This document shows, piece after piece, positions 41,408 through 51,201 of a stretch of 64,000 nucleotides of DNA. The first letter of the stretch is position 1; every line of letters begins with the position of its first letter. Origin of the DNA: Rhodanobacteraceae bacterium. Lineage in GTDB: Bacteria; Pseudomonadota; Gammaproteobacteria; Xanthomonadales; Rhodanobacteraceae. The DNA is taken from the NCBI GenBank assembly GCA_003142815.1, contig PLNP01000044.1, positions 236,126 through 300,125 on the forward strand. Reading direction: 5' to 3'. The notes below the pieces were generated by a model that was given only the letters and a program-made list of their open reading frames with translations, did not search any database and was not told the origin of the DNA. The position numbers and the translations under genes were made by a program.

Positions 41408-43369
41408 ATGAACTTCTTCGCGCATCAGGATCAGGCCCGGCGACAGACGCGGCGCATGCTGTGGTTGTTCGCGCTCGCGGTTGTCGCGATCGTCGCGGCG
41501 ATCGATTGCGTGCTCGTCGTCGCGCTCGGCATTGGCAGTGCAAGTCACGCCAATGGCGGCGTTGGCTGGGGCGGTCTGTTCGCGGTCAGCGCATTCGTCG
41601 TGCTCGTGATCGGACTCGGTTCGCTGTATCGCACCGCGAGCCTGCGCGGCGGCGGGGGCGTGGTGGCGCGTCAGCTCGGCGCGGTGCCGGTGCCGACCGA
41701 CACCGGTAATTTTGCGTATCGGCGCCTGCGCAATGTGATCGAGGAACTCGCGATCGCCGCCGGCGTGCCGGTGCCGGAAATCTTCGTGCTCGAGGACGAA
41801 GTCGGCATCAATGCGTTTGCCGCTGGCTACGCGCCGACTGACGCCGCCGTCACCGTCACTCGTGGAGCGCTCGACAAGCTCACGCGCGAGGAATTGCAGG
41901 GCGTGATCGGGCACGAGTTCAGCCACATCCTGAATGGCGACATGCGCCTCAATACCCGTCTGATCGGGGTCGTGTTCGGCATTCTCGTAGTCGCGACGAT
42001 TGGCCGCAAGATCGCCGAAATTTCCAGTCGTGGCCGCAGCCGGGACAGCGGCGGCTTCGTGTTCCTCGGCATCGCGCTACTCGCGGTCGGCTACATCGGC
42101 GTGGTGTTCGGCCGCGTGATCAAGGCCTCGATCTCGCGCCAGCGCGAATTTCTCGCGGACGCGTCGGCCGTGCAGTTCACGCGCCAGACCGACGGCATCG
42201 CCGGCGCGCTGAAAAAGCTCGGCAGCCTTGCCGAGGGATCCAGGCTTGCCAGCAGCGATACCGAGGAAGTCGCGCACATGCTGTTTGGCGACGGGGTCGG
42301 GTACTCGGCGCTATTCGCGACGCATCCACCGCTCACCGCGCGCATCCTGCGTCTGGATCCCGCGTTTCGCGTCGAGGAATTCCAGGCCATCGCCGCCGCG
42401 TGGTCACAGCCGCGCCTGGTGCGCGACAGCGCAAGTGAAAGCGCGCGCGCGGACATCTCGATTGCGGGGTTCGCGCCGGTTGGGGCGGTGGCACCGACGC
42501 GCGAGGCGATGGCCTCCGCATTGCCCGCTGCGGGCGCCAAGGTGCGGCTGTCGCCGCAGGCGGTTGCCCATCAGGTTGGCAATCTCGGCAATGACGATCG
42601 CGCCGCCGCGCGGCACATTCATGCGACGATTCCCGATCGCCTGCGCGAAGCCGCGTGGCAGCCGGAACAGGCGATGGCGCTGGTGTTCGCGCTGCTGCTC
42701 AACGACGAAACGGATGTTCGCGCGGGCCAGCTCGATCTGCTTCGCGCGCACTACGACCCGGGGACCTGCGCCGCGGTCGAAGGGCTCGCCGCAGACCTCG
42801 CCGACCTGCATCCGATGCAGCGCCTGCCGCTCGCCGCGCTTGCGTTCCCGGCCCTGCGTCGGCGTCCGCGCACGCAGTTGACCACGTTCATGATCGTGTT
42901 GCGGCAGTTGATCGATGCCGATCGCCGGGTCACTCTCGACGAATATTGCCTGGCGCGCCTGATTGGCCTGCAGGTCATGGATTCGCTCAACCCGGCGGCG
43001 ACGCAGGTGATCGGTCGCACGAAATTGCCCGAGGTCGCGGTCGAGCTGAAGGACGTGCTCGCAATCGTCGCGAAATACGGCCATGACGACGCGGCCGCCG
43101 CACAACGCGCGTACGTGCTGGGTCTGCAGGAAGTGTTGCCGGATGTGCCGGCCACGTATGCGCCGCCCGACGAGTGGGCGTTCGCGCTCGATCGCGCGTT
43201 GCCGAAGCTCGACCTCCTCGCACCGGCGGGCAAGGAACTGGTCGTACACGCATTGACGCGCGCGATCAGCGCCGACGGGATGGTCAGCGTCGCCGAAGCC
43301 GAGCTCCTGCGCACGATCTGCGCGGCCCTGCATTGTCCGTTGCCGCCGTTGCTGCAGAGCGTGGCCTGA
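41408..43369 (+). CDS. M48 family metallopeptidase (HtpX-like) with long C-terminal extension
   Basis: HEFSH zinc motif 'LQGVIGHEFSHILNGDMRLNTRLIG', 'FLADASAVQFTR'. Confidence 0.93.
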   Translation: MNFFAHQDQARRQTRRMLWLFALAVVAIVAAIDCVLVVALGIGSASHANGGVGWGGLFAVSAFVVLVIGLGSLYRTASLRGGGGVVARQLGAVPVPTDTGNFAYRRLRNVIEELAIAAGVPVPEIFVLEDEVGINAFAAGYAPTDAAVTVTRGALDKLTREELQGVIGHEFSHILNGDMRLNTRLIGVVFGILVVATIGRKIAEISSRGRSRDSGGFVFLGIALLAVGYIGVVFGRVIKASISRQREFLADASAVQFTRQTDGIAGALKKLGSLAEGSRLASSDTEEVAHMLFGDGVGYSALFATHPPLTARILRLDPAFRVEEFQAIAAAWSQPRLVRDSASESARADISIAGFAPVGAVAPTREAMASALPAAGAKVRLSPQAVAHQVGNLGNDDRAAARHIHATIPDRLREAAWQPEQAMALVFALLLNDETDVRAGQLDLLRAHYDPGTCAAVEGLAADLADLHPMQRLPLAALAFPALRRRPRTQLTTFMIVLRQLIDADRRVTLDEYCLARLIGLQVMDSLNPAATQVIGRTKLPEVAVELKDVLAIVAKYGHDDAAAAQRAYVLGLQEVLPDVPATYAPPDEWAFALDRALPKLDLLAPAGKELVVHALTRAISADGMVSVAEAELLRTICAALHCPLPPLLQSVA

Positions 43370-43503
43370 TATCAGGCAACCGATCGGCACACCGGCGTTT
43401 ACGCTGGGTGCCACGCATCGGCGCACAGCGGGTCTGGCGCGCGATCTCTTGCACTGGCGCGCCGCGTCGACGAGCATAGCCGACCCGCGTTGCCGCTCCC
43501 GTC

Positions 43504-44061
43504 ATGCCTTCGCCCCAAGATCCCGTCCATGCCCGTCTGGAAGAGCTGTTCCGTGCCTATGGCGCGCGGGTGAAAGTCCTTTTGAAGACGTATGGCCTGG
43601 ACAAGCATGGCATCGATCTCGCCGATGTCGAGCAGGAAGTGCGCATTCGGCTGTGGCATGCGCTCGAGCGTGACCGGTCCGGGGCCTTTCATGCGTCTTA
43701 TGTACAGAGGGTCGTTGCGAGCACGGTCATCGACGCGTTGCGGCGGGCGCAAGTCCGCGCCACGGAGCCGTTGCCGGAGGAAGACGACGAACAACCTGCC
43801 GAGCTCGGCGAGGGGCCGGTCGGGCCCGAGCGGAGCGCCGGCGATGTTGAACGCATGCAGGGCTTGGAGCGCTGCCTGGCCGAGATTCCCGAGCGTCGGC
43901 GTTTGCCGATCGCGCTGCATCTGCAGGGATTTTCCCTGCAGGAAATCGCCGACCTGGCCGGAATTCCCTCGGCCGAGGCGGCACGGAAACTGGTGTCGCG
44001 TGGGCTGGAGGAACTGAAAGGCCGCCTGCGCGAATTGGGTTACGGTGATTTTGAAGACTGA
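43504..44061 (+). CDS. ECF-type RNA polymerase sigma factor
   Basis: 'DVEQEVRIRLWHAL', sigma4-like 'LPIALHLQGFSLQEIADLAGIPSAEAARKLVSRGLEELKGRL'. Confidence 0.85.
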   Translation: MPSPQDPVHARLEELFRAYGARVKVLLKTYGLDKHGIDLADVEQEVRIRLWHALERDRSGAFHASYVQRVVASTVIDALRRAQVRATEPLPEEDDEQPAELGEGPVGPERSAGDVERMQGLERCLAEIPERRRLPIALHLQGFSLQEIADLAGIPSAEAARKLVSRGLEELKGRLRELGYGDFED

Positions 44062-44079
44062 TGCTTGAAGACTGCTGCC

Positions 44080-44640
44080 ATGAACGAGATGTCGCTTTCC
44101 CGCCTTTATCGACGCCTGATGTCGGAACGTGCACAGCCCGCCGTGGACTCGGCTGATCTGGTCGCCGTCGCTGCGGGGGGGTCTGCCAGCGCCGATGAGA
44201 TCGACAGCGCGCGTCGCGACCGCGTTGTCGCGAGTTTGGCGGCGTCCTCACCGCACGCCGATCTCGCGCGCATGCTGCATGCGCTGCAGCCTGCATCGGA
44301 ATCCCTGGCCGAAGACGTCGGCGAGCGTGGCCGTTCGGCGCATCCCGCGCGCGTGCGCGAGCAGCGCGTGGCCGCCGGCGCTCGGCGTGGTCATCGCGTC
44401 CATCGACTGCGCTGGGCTGGCGGGATCGCGGCGTGTCTCTCGGTCGCGCTCGGCTTGTGGTCGTGGCACCACGAGGGTGCGCAGCAGCATGCGGTGATCG
44501 CGACGCGAAGCGTGTCGGCATCGGATCGCATCTTCGCGTCGAACGATGTGATTTTCTCGTCGTCGAGCGACGCCCATCAGCAAGAACACAGAAACGGTGG
44601 ACGTGGCGACGAGTTATTCCGCGGCCATTTCTCCGGCTGA
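44080..44640 (+). CDS. Hypothetical single-pass membrane protein (putative anti-sigma factor)
   Basis: Directly downstream of the sigma gene; TM 'WAGGIAACLSVALGLWSW'. Confidence 0.6.
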   Translation: MNEMSLSRLYRRLMSERAQPAVDSADLVAVAAGGSASADEIDSARRDRVVASLAASSPHADLARMLHALQPASESLAEDVGERGRSAHPARVREQRVAAGARRGHRVHRLRWAGGIAACLSVALGLWSWHHEGAQQHAVIATRSVSASDRIFASNDVIFSSSSDAHQQEHRNGGRGDELFRGHFSG

Positions 44641-44674
44641 GTTCGGATAACCCGAGCGTCGTTCCAGACGCTGG

Positions 44675-44710
44675 TGAAACGCCCGGTTCAGCCGGGCGTT
44701 CTTGTTTTCA
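44675..44710 (+). terminator. Rho-independent terminator
   Basis: AACGCCCGGttcaGCCGGGCGTTCTTGTTTT. Confidence 0.85.
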
Positions 44711-46315
44711 GGCAGCCGTCTCGACGGTGCTGGCGTGCTCGCGCGTCGCGTCGAATGTGATGGTCGGCCAGCGCTCCATCGTCAACTGCAGGTTGACCCG
44801 GGTCGGCGCGAGATAGACCAATTCACCAGTCGCATCGATCGCAAGATTCATCGCGTTCTTCCTGCGGAATTCCTCCAGCTTCTTCGCGTCATTGCAGCGC
44901 ACCCAGCGCGCGGTGACGACGCCGACGTTCTCGAACGTCGATTCAACGCCGTACTCGTCCTTCAGACGATACGCGACGACTTCGAACTGCAACACGCCGA
45001 CCGCGCCGAGAATCAGGTCGTTTGACATCAAGGGGCGGAAAAACTGCGTCGCGCCTTCTTCCGACAACTGCGCCAGACCTTTCTGCAACGCCTTCATCTT
45101 AAGCGGATCGCGCAGGCGCGCGCGTCGAAACAGCTCCGGCGCGAAGTTCGGAATGCCGGTGAACGAAAGCGCCTCGCCGGCAGTAAAGGTGTCGCCGATC
45201 GAGATCGTGCCGTGGTTGTGCAGGCCGATCACGTCGCCCGGATACGCGGTTTCCACGATTTCGCGGTCCGACGCCATGAAGGTCAACGCGTTCGCGATGC
45301 GCACTTCCTTGCCAGTGCGCACGTGCAGCATCTTCATGCCGGCGTCATAGCGCCCGCAACAGACGCGCAGGAACGCAACGCGATCGCGGTGTTGCGGATC
45401 CATGTTCGCCTGGATCTTGAACACAAAACCGCCGAGCGATTCTTCCTCGGGCGATACCGTACGCGTCGTCGTCGTGCGCGACTTCGGCGAAGGCGCGTGC
45501 TCGACAAAAAAGTCGAGCAGCAACTGCACGCCGAAATTATTCAGCGCCGAGCCGAAGAACACCGGCGTCTGGCGCCCGGCGAGATAGGCATCGAGATTGA
45601 ACGGATGCGAAGCCCCCTGGACCAGTTCCAGTTCTTCGCGCAGTTCGTCGAGCGCCGCTGCGCCAATGCGTTCGGCAAGCACCGGATCGTTCAGGCCCTT
45701 GAAGATCGTCGAATCCTGCCGCGAGAAATTCCTGCCTGGTTCGAAGATGTGCACTTCGTCGAGCAGCATGTGATAGACGCCTTTCAGGCGCGAACCCATG
45801 CCGATTGGCCAGGTGATCGGCGCGCACGGGATCTTCAGCACCGATTCGACCTCGTCGAGCAGCTCGATCGGCGCGCGACCTTCGCGGTCGAGCTTGTTGA
45901 TGAACGTCATGATCGGCGTATCGCGCAGTCGGCAAACGTCCATCAGCTTGATCGTGCGTTCCTCCACGCCCTTCGCGCAGTCGATCACCATCAGCGCCGA
46001 GTCGACCGCAGTCAGCACGCGGTAGGTGTCCTCGGAGAAGTCCGCGTGGCCGGGTGTGTCGAGCAGGTTGACGATGTATTCGGAGTAGGGGAACTGCATC
46101 ACCGAACTCGTCACCGAGATGCCGCGTTCCTTCTCCAGCGCCATCCAGTCCGACGTTGCATGGCGCGCCGCCTTGCGCGACTTCACCGAGCCGGCCATCT
46201 GGATCGCGCCGCCGAACAGCAGCAATTTCTCGGTCAGCGTGGTCTTGCCGGCGTCGGGATGCGAAATGATCGCGAAGGTGCGACGGCGCCGGGTTTCGGT
46301 CAGGTGGTCGAGCAT
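44708..46315 (-). CDS. prfC: Peptide chain release factor 3
   Basis: '[40 protein letters not shown]'. Confidence 0.97.
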   Translation of the reverse strand: MLDHLTETRRRRTFAIISHPDAGKTTLTEKLLLFGGAIQMAGSVKSRKAARHATSDWMALEKERGISVTSSVMQFPYSEYIVNLLDTPGHADFSEDTYRVLTAVDSALMVIDCAKGVEERTIKLMDVCRLRDTPIMTFINKLDREGRAPIELLDEVESVLKIPCAPITWPIGMGSRLKGVYHMLLDEVHIFEPGRNFSRQDSTIFKGLNDPVLAERIGAAALDELREELELVQGASHPFNLDAYLAGRQTPVFFGSALNNFGVQLLLDFFVEHAPSPKSRTTTTRTVSPEEESLGGFVFKIQANMDPQHRDRVAFLRVCCGRYDAGMKMLHVRTGKEVRIANALTFMASDREIVETAYPGDVIGLHNHGTISIGDTFTAGEALSFTGIPNFAPELFRRARLRDPLKMKALQKGLAQLSEEGATQFFRPLMSNDLILGAVGVLQFEVVAYRLKDEYGVESTFENVGVVTARWVRCNDAKKLEEFRRKNAMNLAIDATGELVYLAPTRVNLQLTMERWPTITFDATREHASTVETAA

Positions 46316-46427
46316 GACGGCAAGTTGTTGAAGGAAAAGAATCAATGATACCAATTTGGCGGAATCCACGGGTGCCGCCTGGTTGGGGCCGGTTTGTTCC
46401 GTTGGTCGCGCGTCTTCACGAGAAAAA

Positions 46428-46451
46428 AGACGTATAGACGGCTAGAAGGCT
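46428..46451. promoter_or_regulatory. MetJ operator: three tandem met boxes upstream of metX
   Basis: AGACGTAT-AGACGGCT-AGAAGGCT (consensus AGACGTCT), abutting the -35 element. Confidence 0.75.
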
Positions 46452-46452
46452 A

Positions 46453-46481
46453 TTGACGTGAGGAAGTATCGTCGCTAGAGT
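46453..46481 (+). promoter_or_regulatory. Sigma70-type promoter of metX-metB-hom
   Basis: TTGACG-N17-TAGAGT. Confidence 0.65.
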
Positions 46482-46490
46482 GCGCGCACT

Positions 46491-46612
46491 GCTCATCAAG
46501 ACCGGCTGAGGGACAGGCCCTTTGACGCCGGGGCAACCAGCGGGATTCGCTTCCCGCCACGGTGCCAACTCCCGCGGGGACGCGCATGTGCGCGGTCCGC
46601 CGAGAGATGAGT
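46491..46612 (+). ncRNA. SAM-I (S-box) riboswitch aptamer
   Basis: P1 CTCATC/GATGAG, core GAGGGACAGGCCC, GGGGCAACC, P3 GCGGGattcgcttCCCGC, GGTGCCAACTCC. Confidence 0.93.
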
Positions 46613-46663
46613 TGCAGCATCCGCTGGCGCACCCCGTGCCGGCGCGGCGTTGCAATCCGTTTC

Positions 46664-46700
46664 CGGTTCTTCGCGGCCCGATGGGCGAACAGGAGAACCG
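46664..46700 (+). promoter_or_regulatory. Predicted SD-sequestering hairpin of the riboswitch expression platform
   Basis: CGGTTCTTC (46664-46672) pairs with GGAGAACCG (46692-46700), which contains the metX Shine-Dalgarno; inner GCCC/GGGC stem. Confidence 0.6.
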
Positions 46701-46702
46701 CA

Positions 46703-47749
46703 ATGACCTTGCAGACCGACGCCTTCGCCATTGAGACAGGGCGCAGCCACGTTTCGTTCGGCGTTCCCGGGTGCAGCCCGTTGGATTTCAGCGCCACTTG
46801 CGGCGAACGCATGATCCGTCTGGCCCCAAAGTACGCCGACGGTATGCGCGATGTGCGCGTGCGCTGGGCGCTGCGCGGCGCGGCCGACGCACCCGTCGTG
46901 ATCGTGCAGGGCGGCATTTCTGCTGACCGCAATGCTTCATCGTTGGCCGGCGCGAGCAGTGGCTGGTGGGACGCGATCGTCGGGCCCAACCGCGCGATCG
47001 ACACGGAATGCCTGCGGGTGCTCTCGATCGACTGGCTCGATCGCTCCGACCTCGGTGACGCGCTTGCGATTGCCAGTGAGGACCAGGCGGATACGCTTGC
47101 CGCGTTGCTGGACGCGTTCGGTATTCGCCGCGTGCACGCATTCGTCGGTGCATCGTATGGCGCGATGGTCGGACTTGCGTTCGCGGCGCGTCATCCGCAG
47201 CGCTTGCACCGGCTGGTCGCGATCGCCGGTGCGCATCGCGCGCATCCGCTCAGCATCGCCGTGCGCAACCTGCAACGCGAGATCGTGCGTCTCGGTGAGC
47301 GCTTCGGTGACACCAGCGCTGGCCTCGACCTGGCGCGCCGTCTCGCGATGACGACCTATCGTGGCGAGCGCGAGTTCGCCGAACGCTGCGGTGAGGCGCC
47401 GACCTTCGAGGGTGGCCGCTATCGTTTCGCCGAAGAGGGCTGGCTGAAGGCGGCTGGCGCGAGCTTTGTGAAGCTTTTCAGCGCAGAACGCTTTCTCGCC
47501 TTGTCCGAATCGATCGACCTGCACGCGATCGCGCCAGAAGAAATCCGCGTGCCGACCGCGCTGATCGGCATCGTTTCCGACCGCATCGTGCCACTCGCCG
47601 ACATCTGCGAGCTGCAGCGCCGCTGCGGCGCGCCAGCCACGCTTCACGTGGTCGACTCGCGCTATGGCCACGATGCGTTCCTGAAGGAGGACGCGCAGAT
47701 CGGCGCGCTGCTGCAGGAAATCCTGAACCCAACCGGAGTCTGCGCATGA
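46703..47749 (+). CDS. metX: Homoserine O-acyltransferase (MetX family; acetyl vs succinyl specificity not determinable here)
   Basis: 'APVVIVQGGISADRNASS', 'VGASYGAMVGLAFAARHP', catalytic 'YGHDAFLKED'; SD AGGAG; ORF-track start 46562 lies inside the riboswitch. Confidence 0.93.
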   Translation: MTLQTDAFAIETGRSHVSFGVPGCSPLDFSATCGERMIRLAPKYADGMRDVRVRWALRGAADAPVVIVQGGISADRNASSLAGASSGWWDAIVGPNRAIDTECLRVLSIDWLDRSDLGDALAIASEDQADTLAALLDAFGIRRVHAFVGASYGAMVGLAFAARHPQRLHRLVAIAGAHRAHPLSIAVRNLQREIVRLGERFGDTSAGLDLARRLAMTTYRGEREFAERCGEAPTFEGGRYRFAEEGWLKAAGASFVKLFSAERFLALSESIDLHAIAPEEIRVPTALIGIVSDRIVPLADICELQRRCGAPATLHVVDSRYGHDAFLKEDAQIGALLQEILNPTGVCA

Positions 47750-48927
47750 GTGCTTCATCCTGTACACGCGCGGTGCGCGCCGGTATTGAATCGGATACGC
47801 AGCACGGCGCGGTCGTGCCGCCGCTGCACCTCAGCACGAACTACACGTTCGAGGGCTTCGCGCGCAAACGCCAATACGACTATTCGCGCAGCGGCAACCC
47901 GACCCGCGACCAGCTTGGCGCTGCGCTCGCCGACCTCGAGGAAGGCGTCGGCGCGATCGTCACCGCGAGCGGCATGGCCGCGGTCGCGCTGGTGTTGGAA
48001 CTGGTGCCGGCCGGCGGTCTCGTGCTCGCCGCGCACGACTGCTACGGCGGCACCTGGCGCCTGCTCGACGCGTGGGCGAAGAAAGGGCGCTTCCGCGTCG
48101 TGTTCGCCGATCTCAGCGATCCCTCCAGGCTCGCCGACGCGCTCGCGCAGAAGCCGGATCTGGTCTGGATCGAAACACCGTCGAATCCGCTGCTGCGAAT
48201 CACCGACGTGCGCCGCGTCGCCCAGGCAGCACGCGCGGTCGGCGCACGTTGCGTCGTCGACAACACCTTCCTGTCGCCGGCACTGCAGCGCCCACTCGCG
48301 CTCGGTGCGGACATCGTCGTGCACTCGACGACGAAGTACATCAACGGTCACAGCGACGTGGTCGGTGGCGCGGTGATCGCGAAGGACAAGGAAACCGCCG
48401 ACCAGCTCGGCTGGTGGGCGAACTGCCTCGGTCTGACTGGCGCGCCGTTCGACAGTTTCCTGACCCTGCGCGGACTGCGCACCCTGGTCCCCCGCCTGCG
48501 CGCGCACGAGGAAAACGCCGCGCGCGTCGCTGCCCTGCTCGAAGGCCATCCGGCGGTGACGCGCGTCTATTGGCCCGGTTTGCCCACGCATCCGGGCCAC
48601 GCGCTCGCGGCGCAGCAGCAGGACGGGTTCGGTGCGATGCTGAGCTTCGAGCTCGAGGGCGGTGTCGACGCGATCGAGGCGTTCCTCGATGGGCTGCAGT
48701 ACTTCTCGCTCGCCGAATCGCTCGGCGGCGTCGAGAGCCTGATCGCGCACCCGGCGACGATGACGCATGCGTCGATGGCGCCCGAAGCGCGGCGCAACGC
48801 GGGCATCAGCGATTCGCTCCTGCGTGTTTCGGTCGGCATCGAGGACGCTGCGGATCTGTGCGCCGATCTCGAGGCCGCGCTTGCGCGTGCCTCATCGCTC
48901 ACGCTGCAGCGCAAGGTGCGCGCATGA
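47746..48927 (+). CDS. metB: Cystathionine gamma-synthase/lyase family (PLP)
   Basis: 'TRAVRAGIESDTQHGAVVPPLHLSTNYTF', 'VVHSTTKYINGHSDVVGGA'. Confidence 0.95.
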   Translation: MSASSCTRAVRAGIESDTQHGAVVPPLHLSTNYTFEGFARKRQYDYSRSGNPTRDQLGAALADLEEGVGAIVTASGMAAVALVLELVPAGGLVLAAHDCYGGTWRLLDAWAKKGRFRVVFADLSDPSRLADALAQKPDLVWIETPSNPLLRITDVRRVAQAARAVGARCVVDNTFLSPALQRPLALGADIVVHSTTKYINGHSDVVGGAVIAKDKETADQLGWWANCLGLTGAPFDSFLTLRGLRTLVPRLRAHEENAARVAALLEGHPAVTRVYWPGLPTHPGHALAAQQQDGFGAMLSFELEGGVDAIEAFLDGLQYFSLAESLGGVESLIAHPATMTHASMAPEARRNAGISDSLLRVSVGIEDAADLCADLEAALARASSLTLQRKVRA

Positions 48928-50012
48928 GTGCATTGCCGAAGTTCGCGGCGCGCACGCATGACGCCGCGATGGTGCTGCTTGGTACTGGCGCCGTCGGCGG
49001 TGCATTGCTGCGTCTGCTGGCGACGCCCGCGGCGACCGGCCTCTATCTGGTCGGCGCGGCGAATTCGCAGCGGCAGATTGCGAATCCGCGCGGCATCGTG
49101 CCGGCGCAGGTTCGCGCGTTGCTGGCGGTCGCGACGCGGCCTCGTGACGACGCCGCGTTGCTCGGGGCGCTCGATGCAAGCGGCTCGGCACGTCGGGTCG
49201 TCGTCGACGCGACCGCATCGGCGGATGCGGCCGCACGGCATGCGCACTGGCTCGCGGCCGGGTACCACATCGTCAGCGCAAACAAGGCCGCGACCGGCGC
49301 AAGCCTGGCGGCCTGGAACGCATTGCGTGGTGCCAGCGTGCGCGGCGCGGTCGAGTACGGCGACGCGGCGACGGTGGGTGCCGGCCTGCCGGTACTGTCG
49401 ACACTTCGCCGCCTGCGCGAATGTGGCGATCGCTTGATCGCGCTCGAAGGTGTGTTCTCGGGAACGCTGTCCTGGCTATTCAACCAGTTCGATGGCAATC
49501 GGCCGTTCTCGGTCCTGCTGCGCGAGGCGCGCGCGTTCGGTTACACCGAACCGGATCCGCGTATCGACCTCGGCGGCACCGATGTCGCGCGCAAGCTGCT
49601 GATCCTCGCGCGCAGTGCGGGCCACGCGATCGACATCGCCGAGGTCGAGGTCGAAAGCCTCGTGCCGGCGCATCTGCGCGATGTTGATACGGCGGCGTTT
49701 CTCGAACGCGCGGAGGAGCTCGACGCCGCGCTCGAAACACGTCGTGCGCAGGCTGAAAGGGTAGGGCGAGTGCTGCGTTTTCTGGCCCGGCTCGACGAGC
49801 ATGGTAATGCGCGCGTCGGACTCGCCGAGGTCGCGCCGACGCATCCGGCCGCGCGGCTCGCCGGCACCGACAACCTGTTTGCATTCACCACACAGCGCTA
49901 TCGCGCGCAACCGCTGGTGATCCAGGGACCGGGCGCCGGACCCGAGATCACCGCGCAGGCGCTGCTCGGCGATGTGCTTGCGCTGAGGGCGCAACGCGCG
50001 ACCGCAGATTGA
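48924..50012 (+). CDS. hom: Homoserine dehydrogenase
   Basis: 'VLLGTGAVGGALLRLL', 'ALEGVFSGTLSWLFNQFDGNRPFSVLLREARAFGYTEPDPRIDLGGTDVARKLLILAR'; no aspartokinase domain. Confidence 0.95.
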   Translation: MSALPKFAARTHDAAMVLLGTGAVGGALLRLLATPAATGLYLVGAANSQRQIANPRGIVPAQVRALLAVATRPRDDAALLGALDASGSARRVVVDATASADAAARHAHWLAAGYHIVSANKAATGASLAAWNALRGASVRGAVEYGDAATVGAGLPVLSTLRRLRECGDRLIALEGVFSGTLSWLFNQFDGNRPFSVLLREARAFGYTEPDPRIDLGGTDVARKLLILARSAGHAIDIAEVEVESLVPAHLRDVDTAAFLERAEELDAALETRRAQAERVGRVLRFLARLDEHGNARVGLAEVAPTHPAARLAGTDNLFAFTTQRYRAQPLVIQGPGAGPEITAQALLGDVLALRAQRATAD

Positions 50013-50146
50013 GGCTGATGTCGCTAGGATATGCAAGCCCTCTTCCCGAGTTTGCTCGGGGATGAGAGTTGGGTGAGGGGGCAGGCTCTGCCCCGCCCGT
50101 CATTTCGGTGAAGGTCGCGTTTTCAATGGGAGCGGGCAAATATGGA

Positions 50147-50250
50147 TCGCGCTTGCAGCGCTCCTGTAGAAGAGCACGCCCCGTGGGATCCGTAGCCGCT
50201 AGCGCCATCGCTTTTGCAGGAGCGGCACAGCCGCGGTCGCTCTCTCGCAG
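50147..50250. repeat. Degenerate REP-like elements
   Basis: GCGCTTGCAGCGCTCCTGTAG ... GCAGGAGCGGCACAGCCGCGG. Confidence 0.55.
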
Positions 50251-50454
50251 GCGCCTGTTCAAGGATTTCTAGCGCGACCTCAGGATCACCGGCAACGCCA
50301 TGATGCGGGCGGAACCGATCGACAACACGGTCAGCAGCACGGCGAACCGCGCGCAGGGCTAACGGAGTCGTCAACACCGCGCCGCGCGTTCATCTGCCGT
50401 GCTGGACGGATGCGCAGAATAGGCGCCTTGCGTACGCCACCGACGAGACGCTCG

Positions 50455-51192
50455 ATGCCCGAAGGGCCGTCCATCGTGATCCTGAAGGAACAGGCCGCCC
50501 GATTCGCGGGCCAGACGATCCTGCGTGCCGAAGGCAACAGCAAGGTCGCCAAGACACGCCTGGTCGGCGAACGCGTCGTCGCGCTGCGCAGCTTCGGCAA
50601 GCAGTTCCCGATTGAACTGGGAGGCTTTTCGATTCGCATCCATCTATTGATGTTCGGCAGCTATCGCATCGACGAGCGCAAGGAGACGCCGCTGCGGCTC
50701 GCCCTCGGGTTCGCGGACGGCGAGCTCAATTTCTACGCGTGTTCGGTGCGTTACCTCGAAGGCGATCTCGACGATCTCTACGACTGGCGCGCCGATGTGA
50801 TGCCCGAGCAGTGCGACCCCGCGCTTGCGCGCCGCAAGTTGCGCGCGATGCCGGGCGTGCCTGTCTGCGATGCGCTGCTGGATCAGGACGTGTTCGCCGG
50901 CGTCGGCAACATCATCAAGAACGAAGTATTGTTCGATATCCGCGTGCATCCATTGTCCAAGAACGGCGCACTGCCCGCGCGCAAGCTGCGCGAACTCCTC
51001 GATGAGGCGCGCCAATACAGCTTCGAGGTCCTGGAATGGAAGAAGGCACTCGTGCTGCGCAAGCACTGGCTCGTCCACAACAAGAGTGTCTGCCCGCGCG
51101 ACCATGTTCCTTTCCAGCGTGCGTATCTCGGCAGAACGCATCGCCGCAGCTTCTTCTGCGAGTGTTGCCAGAAGAAATACCTGCGCGTGTAG
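50455..51192 (+). CDS. Fpg/Nei family DNA glycosylase
   Basis: MPEGPSIVILKE catalytic N-terminus, 'DQDVFAGVGNIIKNEVLF', C-terminal Cys-rich zinc finger. Confidence 0.93.
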   Translation: MPEGPSIVILKEQAARFAGQTILRAEGNSKVAKTRLVGERVVALRSFGKQFPIELGGFSIRIHLLMFGSYRIDERKETPLRLALGFADGELNFYACSVRYLEGDLDDLYDWRADVMPEQCDPALARRKLRAMPGVPVCDALLDQDVFAGVGNIIKNEVLFDIRVHPLSKNGALPARKLRELLDEARQYSFEVLEWKKALVLRKHWLVHNKSVCPRDHVPFQRAYLGRTHRRSFFCECCQKKYLRV

Positions 51193-51201
51193 CCATCGAC
51201 C

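Noticed and set aside
46562-46702. N-terminal extension of the metX ORF
   Set aside because: Lies within the SAM-I aptamer and expression platform; true start is ATG 46703 with SD AGGAG
50270-50377. Short membrane-like peptide remnant (minus-strand RFAVLLTVLSIGSARIMALPVILRSR*)
   Set aside because: Too short to assign to a family; possibly a gene fragment but evidence is insufficient
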